The notes below the pieces were generated by a model that did no database searches, had not been told where the DNA came from, and saw nothing but the letters and a program-made list of their open reading frames with translations. A DNA stretch of 64,000 bases from Numida meleagris (taxonomy: Eukaryota; Chordata; Aves; Galliformes; Numididae), in contig NC_034438.1 of assembly GCF_002078875.1 (NCBI RefSeq), positions 65,859,404 to 65,923,403 of the forward strand. The letters are read 5' to 3'. Of the stretch, positions 59,201-64,000 are shown piece by piece. The position numbers and the translations under genes are program-made. Position 1 is the first letter of the stretch. Each line of letters starts with the position of its first letter.

Positions 59201-62200
59201 GACAGGCTGAGGGTCCTGGGCTTCTTCAGCCTGGAGAAGAGGAGGCTCCAGGAAGACCACACTGTGGCCTTCCAGTATTTAAGGGGAGTCTACAGGAAAG
59301 ATGGAGAGAGACTCTTATCAGGGGAGCAAGAGAACAAAGGGGAACAGTTTTAAATGAAAAAGAGCGGAGATTTATGGTAGGTGTTAGGAAGAGATTCCTT
59401 ACTCAGAGGGTGGTGAGGCCCTGGCAGAAGCTGCCCAGCAAAACTGTGGATGCGCCGTCCCTGGGGGTGTTCAAGGCCAGGCTGGATAGGGCTCTGAGGA
59501 ACTTGGTGTAGCTGTCCCTTCCCATGGCAGAGGGGTTGTACTAGATATGGTCTTGAAGGTCTATTGTGGCCAAAACCATTCTGTATTGTATGGCTGTAGT
59601 TACCGTGTGGGCAAATAGATCTGTCTTGTAGACCAGGTTTAAGTAGTCCTAGAATTACGAATAGCCTCTTTTTCATTGAAACACCAGAACACCGCAGTTT
59701 ATGAATATGGAGATACTTCTTAGCAGGTGACCATTTCATATTCAGTCAGTAGGTTTCTCTTCTTTCATGGGACAAGAAGTGAGCATGTAAATTTCTGATT
59801 AATTATTTATAGTGAAATGGTTACAATTTATACTTGGTATACGTAATCATGTTCTTCCTTATTATTCACTATGTGGGAGGAGTGGTTAGAAGTCAAATTA
59901 GATCTAATAAAACTCAAGTAAGAATAGAAATATGAGGCAAAATGCTGTAAGATAAATAGTTTTTAAAGTAACCAATGTCCAGCATCCTAAGTTGGTGTTC
60001 AATCTGTTTTCTTCCTTAGTTTAATTGACTGGAACAATCCTGCAATCATCAACAAAATGTATAAGGTGTATCTTGGGGACATACCATTGAAAACCAAGGA
60101 GGTAGGATTTACTTTGAGTTGCATACATACTTAGTTTCTGAAATTGTAGTTGCCTTATTTTGTTTGTTAAACTAAGCACACGTATTTCTTAAATCTGTCA
60201 CTTCCTTTGATCTCTGCTTTCAATGAACATTTGTGCTGTTGATTATTTTTTCTCAATGAATATTTTGTCCTAATTCATTCTGAGTTGCAGAATGTAATTT
60301 AGCAAACTTGGAAGTACTGCTGTGCAGTGATGCCCTGTCTTATTTCAAATCTTTTTACGACAGGGGTCTGTTCTGAAACCAGAAATGAAACGAGAGTCAG
60401 TCAGCACTCGTGTTAAGTTAAAGATCGTTCCTCATCTTTTACGATCCAGACAAGCGGCAGAAACATTCCCAGCCAACATTCAGGTAACGTGTATGTTCCT
60501 AAGCTGCTCTTTCAAATGAGCGTCTTGATAATGATGGTGCTTGAAGAATGGGAGTTAGAAAATCTTTGAATATGAGTCTAGATGCTTTCTGATCTGTTCT
60601 GTATTCTGTCTGTCCAGGTGGTTTACGATGGACTCTTCGGTGCAAACACAAATGCAAAACTGAGAAGCCTGTCCCTGCAGTTTGTGCACCATATTTGTAT
60701 CATGTAAGTAATCAGGAGTGCGCACAAAGTGTTCTAATGATTTGCCTAGAAGCTACCGTATTTACTAAATATATAACCTAACTAAGGTCAAAGAATACCA
60801 CTATATCTCATAGAAATTAGGGTGTTTTTTTTCTTTAATCTCGAAATAATGGGGCGTGGGGGTTGTGTGTGTGCTTGCCCATGTTAAGCTGTGATTCGCA
60901 AAGCTGAGGGGGAAAAAAGTGATATTGACAGAGTATATTTTCAAGGGATGCAGAAAATTACATGTTCTTTGATATCTGTAATTTCAGTTGTCCAGAAAGT
61001 AAAATAAAGCCATTAGGCCCAATGCTTCTAAATGGACTTACAAAGCTGATCAATGAATACAAAGAGGTAAGCTGAAAGGTTCTTTACTTACAGAACTGTA
61101 AATCTTCATATACATACAAGCAAAAGACGAATGTCTTTATGATGGGAACAGATAAATCTTTCTACTTGTATGTGGTTGCCTGAGGTGGCTTTCCAAGTAC
61201 ACTTCTTAAGAAATTTTATTGTAAGAGGTTTTTATTATGAAAACTGTTTTATTTGTATAAGTGCTCTGGGTAGGTGCTTGGTCACTATTTGCTGGGTCTT
61301 GAGAAACAGTAATGTTGGTAATCTAAACAGTGAGGCAGAGTAGCATTCATTTCCTTATGCTCATTACTTTGGAGCACACAGGGACCTCAACTCCAGATCT
61401 GCACTCCATTTTGCCGAGCACATACAGAGTGAAACTGCTGGTAATACCTTCCTACCTGTTTAGCCAGTGAGAGTATTGCTATGGGAAGCATGTTAAAACA
61501 GAATTGCAAGTGCTGCTCTGGCCCAGAGAGAATTTGGTCTTTCCAGTGTAATTTCAGAAGGCAAATTTTTCAAGATACTTCCTCATGTCTTGTGAAGGAC
61601 TGATTTTGCAGACCTCTTTTGTGCAACTTTCATCCTTTTGTTGCCTTTGAACCACTGGGTGTGATCCTCTGGCTTGAATTGGTGTTTGAAGGTGTGGCTC
61701 TCCCCTGCCATTGTGAAGAGCATGAAAAAGGATTGTTTAGGAGGGACTAAAACCATTTTTAAATATGTGGAATTGATCATTTGCAGGATTCACTGCACAA
61801 ACAGCTTTCCTTTTATGAAGTTAGTGTTTAGGGTCAGTGGAAAGTTTCAGTCTTGCTTAGTTACTGTATCATATGTTTGCCAAATCTTCTTAGCTACCAG
61901 CCTCAAAATAAAACACAATTAACTGAGACCAGAAGAAAGATTTACATTTTGCCACAGTTTGTAATTATCTCTTTCTTTTGGAAAAACGTATTCCCTTTGT
62001 TCCTATCTGATGCTTTTATTCTTGGATGTCGTTATGTTCCAGGATTCTTTGTCCACTAAGTGCCTGCTTGAGCACTTTGGAGACAGGATATAAAATAAAT
62101 AAATGTTTGATTATATAATGTATCTATGCCTTTATGTATTTCTAGTTTTGATGAATTATATATATATTTTTTTATCATTTAAGGATTCAAAATTGCTGTC

Positions 62201-63078
62201 AATGGCTTATTCAGCAGTTGGAAAACTCTCCAGGTAACAGAAGTGCCATTTAAGTAATGGGTCATTGAATAGCTTTTTTAGAGTAATATGTTAATTTATC
62301 AACAGCAAGCCCTGAACGTCCTGCCAGTTCTGCAATTGAGTGTACAGCACAGAAAGAAGCATTCTTCTTGATAACTACAGAGTTGTAAAATGAAATATGC
62401 ATTTGGCTGATAGCTTCACTAGAAGTGATTAATGGCAGCTTGTGAATAATGTATAGAATTTATAAAATGGTTCCACTTTGTGGATTGCCAGAAACATAAA
62501 TTTAAGGAATGTACAGCAAAGATAAGAAGGCGTGTAGCTGGCCTTTGTATGTTCAGTGCTTTGCTGGTGATCTAATTGCTTTTCCCTGGAATATTTTGAT
62601 TTCCCAACTGTGATGAGGGGTGTTCTGCTATGTGGTGGAAATGGATAAGATAGAGCAGACTACCTGTGCTGGCTGTGTTTTGTTTGACAGTTAAAATATG
62701 GAGTGAGGGGAAGATCTGTGAAAAGTGAAACAACTCAATTTAAAAAGCCCAAACCTTCATGAATGAAAATATCTTGTTTCAGCCGAATGCCTCAGCTCTT
62801 TACCAAGGATATAGCACTGGTACAGCAGTTTTTTGAAGCTTTGTGCAAGGTGGGTGCTGACAGGGCTTTGTGAAATCATTGATATTTCATGCTGGTTTTG
62901 CTTAGTTCTTGTGACTGTACACTGTAAAGTAACAGAACTTTATTTTCAACTGCAGGAAGATGCTGATACAAGGCTTGCCATTCAGGAGGCCTTGTCTATG
63001 ATGGTTGGAGCATACAGTAACTTGGAAGGAGCCCAGCGTACTCTGATGGAAGCTCTGGTAGCTTCTTATCTAATAAAG
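37923..63078 (+). CDS. ECPAS: ECPAS (ECM29 proteasome adaptor and scaffold), first 14 coding exons
   Basis: ECM29 is a large HEAT-repeat protein that binds the 26S proteasome and links it to membranes and quality control. Exons: 37,923-37,959; 47,473-47,603; 51,087-51,203; 53,537-53,655; 54,499-54,651; 56,850-57,018; 57,565-57,704; 60,020-60,101; 60,364-60,483; 60,618-60,703; 60,988-61,066; 62,184-62,233; 62,783-62,849; 62,956-63,078. All have AG/GT borders and phases that join without a break, giving 491 residues. Recognised stretches include [38 protein letters not shown] and [18 protein letters not shown]. The N-terminus has seven alanines, more than I recall in human. Exon 6 carries a Ser/Gly/Pro-rich loop (about residues 195-220). 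The ATG context (A at -3, G at +4) is good and lies in the CpG island. The protein is normally about 1,800 residues, so roughly three quarters lies beyond the window. Confidence 0.96.
38241..43073 (+). other. ECPAS intron 1, first part
   Basis: Start of the 9.5-kb first intron. It is GC-rich to about 38,960 and ordinary afterwards. Frames at 38,465-38,986 (173 codons, plus) and 40,790-41,242 (150 codons, minus) show no known domain and are not called. A-runs lie at 39,568 and 41,060 and a T-run at 42,921. Confidence 0.6.
43074..43735 (-). mobile_element. CR1 LINE 3' fragment, older copy
   Basis: It starts at low coordinate with AATCACAAGATTGTAGGAG, the CR1 tail side, and runs antisense through the RT C-terminal region (antisense of [19 protein letters not shown]). 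The frame breaks into pieces. It lies immediately next to a younger CR1 in the same orientation. Confidence 0.9.
43817..45165 (-). mobile_element. Young CR1 LINE, 5' truncated, with open RT frame
   Basis: The 3' tail (ATCATAGAATCATAGAATGG, 43,818-43,837) lies at the low-coordinate end. The element runs to about 45,165, where a CR1 match stops abruptly: the usual 5' truncation. It lies antisense in ECPAS intron 1. Its frame is uninterrupted, unlike the other CR1 copies in this window, so it is the youngest here. Confidence 0.92.
43904..45154 (-). CDS. CR1 reverse transcriptase, C-terminal 416 codons, open
   Basis: Non-LTR retrotransposon ORF2 product, which nicks target DNA and reverse-transcribes CR1 RNA. 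The endonuclease domain and the start of the RT are lost by 5' truncation. The remainder keeps the catalytic motif A Asp in YLDFSKAFD (about residue 64), [11 protein letters not shown], and the motif C pair in KFADDTKL (Asp 152-153). The thumb and C-terminal region follow ([33 protein letters not shown]), ending at the normal stop. The Met at 45,154 is internal and not a natural start. It cannot be autonomous because the endonuclease is missing. It is useful as a marker of recent CR1 activity in the lineage. Confidence 0.88.
   Translation of the reverse strand: MPGKIMEQILLEDMLRHIQDKEVIRDSQYGFTKGRSCLTNLVAFYNEVTASVDGRRATDAIYLDFSKAFDRVPHYILLSKLERYGFEGWTVRWIKNWLAGRSQRVVISGSVSRWRPVTSGVPQGSVLGPVLFNIFINDMDDGIERTLSKFADDTKLSGAVDTLEGREAIQRDLDRLDKWAHENLMRFNKAKCRVLHLGQGNPRYLYNLGEEVLESSPAERNLGVLVDEKLDMSQQCALAAQKANYVLGCIKRGAVSREREVVVPLYSALVRPHLEYCVQAWGPQHKKDVELLERVQRRATKMIRGLEHLSYEERWRELGLFSLEKRRLRGDLTVAFQYLKGAYKQEGDRLFVRVDSDRTRGNSFKLRQGRFRLDIRKQFFTQRVVRHWNRLPREVADALSLEAFKARLDVALGSLV
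45166..47472 (+). other. ECPAS intron 1, last part
   Basis: Unique-looking intron. It includes a G-run of about 12 at 46,553-46,564 and an A-run at 47,395-47,408, close to the exon 2 acceptor. No coding or RNA feature was recognised. Confidence 0.6.
47604..50252 (+). other. ECPAS intron 2, first part
   Basis: No gene was recognised. There is a (TG)n run near 49,172-49,188. The minus frame at 49,056-49,511 (151 codons) has no known domain. Confidence 0.55.
50253..50565 (-). mobile_element. CR1 LINE fragment with internal deletion
   Basis: The low-coordinate part (AATAGAATCATAAAGTACCCC, CCTGGCTCCACATAGGACC) is the antisense CR1 3' end. From about 50,440 it jumps to the antisense of a more 5' RT region (antisense of KAVSHILLH and CTTCCCTTGGTCGCTAGG). 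The two parts are joined without the sequence between. Confidence 0.7.
50754..51060. mobile_element. Truncated LTR-like element abutting ECPAS exon 3
   Basis: It starts with TGTGGTGGGTTGACCTGGGC and continues with CCAGGTGCCCACC, GGGTGGAGATAATGACGG-like and TTCTTCCCAGG-like segments. I recognise these as a common dispersed avian LTR of endogenous retrovirus type. Only the first roughly 300 bases are present and there are no viral genes. Its recognisable part ends some 25 bases before the splice acceptor at 51,086. The family name is not certain from memory. Confidence 0.6.
51204..53029 (+). other. ECPAS intron 3, first part
   Basis: AT-rich, without recognised genes or RNA. Small frames on both strands around 51,975-52,394 are mutual shadows. 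Confidence 0.55.
53030..53460 (-). mobile_element. CR1 LINE fragment in ECPAS intron 3
   Basis: Antisense CR1 (CTGCTCAGGGCCCCATCC, CCACTTCCCCTTGTCC, AAGTACTGGAAGGCTGCAG). The terminal tail repeats on the low-coordinate side are gone. It ends about 75 bases before the exon 4 acceptor. Confidence 0.88.
54652..56849 (+). other. ECPAS intron 5 (2.2 kb)
   Basis: Phase-2 intron of ordinary unique sequence. No coding, repeat or RNA feature was recognised. Confidence 0.6.
57705..60019 (+). other. ECPAS intron 7 (2.3 kb)
   Basis: Phase-2 intron. Its middle is occupied by a plus-strand CR1 (58,925-59,600). The remainder shows no recognised feature; small frames at 58,320-58,652 and 58,409-58,618 are shadows of each other. 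Confidence 0.6.
58925..59600 (+). mobile_element. CR1 LINE fragment in ECPAS intron 7
   Basis: Plus orientation. Translation shows [14 protein letters not shown] sequence, then [36 protein letters not shown] and [20 protein letters not shown], with stops and shifts. It ends near 59,600 with a degenerate tail (CTGTATTGTATGG). Confidence 0.9.
61067..62183 (+). other. ECPAS intron 11
   Basis: About 1.1 kb, AT-rich at its 3' end (TATATATATTTTTTTATC before the acceptor). No other feature was seen. Confidence 0.6.
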
Positions 63079-64000
63079 GTATTTCCATTCGAGTCAAAAT
63101 TAAGTACCTTAAAAGAAGAGCTATGCAGTCTTCTTTTTCCTGACCCTGTGTGTTGAGTTCTTTTGGAACACATCTTACTTTTCTTGTTGAATGTAGTCTT
63201 CTGCTGATGAGAACATGAGATGTATGAAGTATTTGTAACGTGCTGCAGTGGTGGCTGGAGGGAAGATAATGCAGTTTTCTGTTCGTGTTTTGTTTCACAA
63301 AGAAACAAAGTGTCTACAGTTGTCATGTACGTCTCTCGTTGTGTCCTCCTAAGGAGACTTGAGACACTAATCCGGAGGAAACCAGACTTCACTGAGTGTC
63401 TTGGTTTTCTTCAGGATTCCCCAGAGGTCTGGGCCTGAGTTTTCAGAATGAGTGGCTTTTGTATACTACATGTTCATGTGGGTACTGAGGGTTGCTGTAG
63501 AGGTATATGTATTTCTAGTAGTTGTGCTAATAGCCATGTAAGAGACTATTTTCATGGTGATTGCCTATGTGCTCCAGCAATCTAAGTCTCCTGGCAATAC
63601 CATTTTAGGTCTGTTTGGAACCAGCAGAGAGAATGATCCTCCTGAACTAATGTTTCTGGTTGTGCTGCTTCTGAGCACAGTTCTCTTTTCCAAGGGTAGA
63701 TTATGTGTGTCATTCTGCATTTCTAAACTGCTTTGGTGGGACTATTCAGATATGTTAGAATTGGTGATAACTCTGATTTGCAATTCCCAAATTGTGCTGT
63801 GTTTAATTTACCATTTAATTCTCCACTTGGGTATATATGAGAAGCTAGCGTTTCTCCATTTCCTGCCGTATGAAGAGTTAGCAAGAACAATGTCTCAAAA
63901 ATTTACAAACTCTTTTGAGCTACGTTGGTGCGAGAGGACAAAGTAGATGATTGCTGATTTACACAGTGGCAAGTTCGGGTCACTAGTGTTCATTTACAAC
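63079..64000 (+). other. ECPAS intron 14, open at the window end
   Basis: Donor GT at 63,079-63,080. The next expected ECM29 segment (after [12 protein letters not shown]) is not found before 64,000. Frames at 63,220-63,438 and 63,554-63,946 do not resemble it. Confidence 0.65.

Noticed and set aside
63554..63946. 130-codon plus frame near the window end as the next ECPAS exon
   Set aside because: It does not resemble the ECM29 sequence expected after residue 491 and spans ordinary intron.

Overview
This window is vertebrate genomic DNA, almost certainly from a bird. It has AT-rich introns with GT/AG splice sites, three CpG islands at gene starts, and many CR1 retrotransposon pieces ending in the bird-type (ATTCTATG)n-like tail. 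No prokaryotic genes, CRISPR arrays or tRNA/rRNA genes were seen. The gene order SHOC1 > < GNG10 < DNAJC25 ECPAS > matches, as I recall it, human 9q31.3 in reverse. Species is not determinable by eye; a galliform is a guess.

Layout. (1) 1-10,000: the 3' half of SHOC1 (+), a meiotic crossover factor with a degenerate XPF-like nuclease fold and tandem helix-hairpin-helix; its stop codon ends at 9845. One further exon-like segment of the same fold (711 to about 943) lies on the opposite strand. (2) 13,415-19,182: GNG10 (-), a complete 68-residue G-protein gamma subunit in two coding exons plus a probable 3'UTR exon. (3) 22,879-36,272: DNAJC25 (-), a complete 345-residue membrane J-protein in four coding exons. 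Its last two exons occur twice, inside a 6,041-bp direct duplication (20,924-26,964 and 26,966-33,006) separated by a single N. (4) 37,923 to the window end: the first 14 coding exons (491 residues) of ECPAS/ECM29 (+), a proteasome adaptor; the gene runs off the window. ECPAS and DNAJC25 are head to head about 1.65 kb apart. SHOC1 and GNG10 are tail to tail.

These genes are not a functional pathway. They are a conserved neighbourhood: meiosis (SHOC1), heterotrimeric G-protein signalling (GNG10), an ER/membrane co-chaperone (DNAJC25) and proteasome quality control (ECPAS). Repeats are CR1 LINE fragments in both orientations, one of them with an open 416-codon reverse transcriptase frame, plus one truncated LTR-like element next to an ECPAS exon.

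I found no convincing undescribed biological system. The two strongest anomalies are the inverted SHOC1 exon and the exact 6-kb duplication at the N. Both look more like assembly faults than biology, though each has a biological alternative that can be tested.
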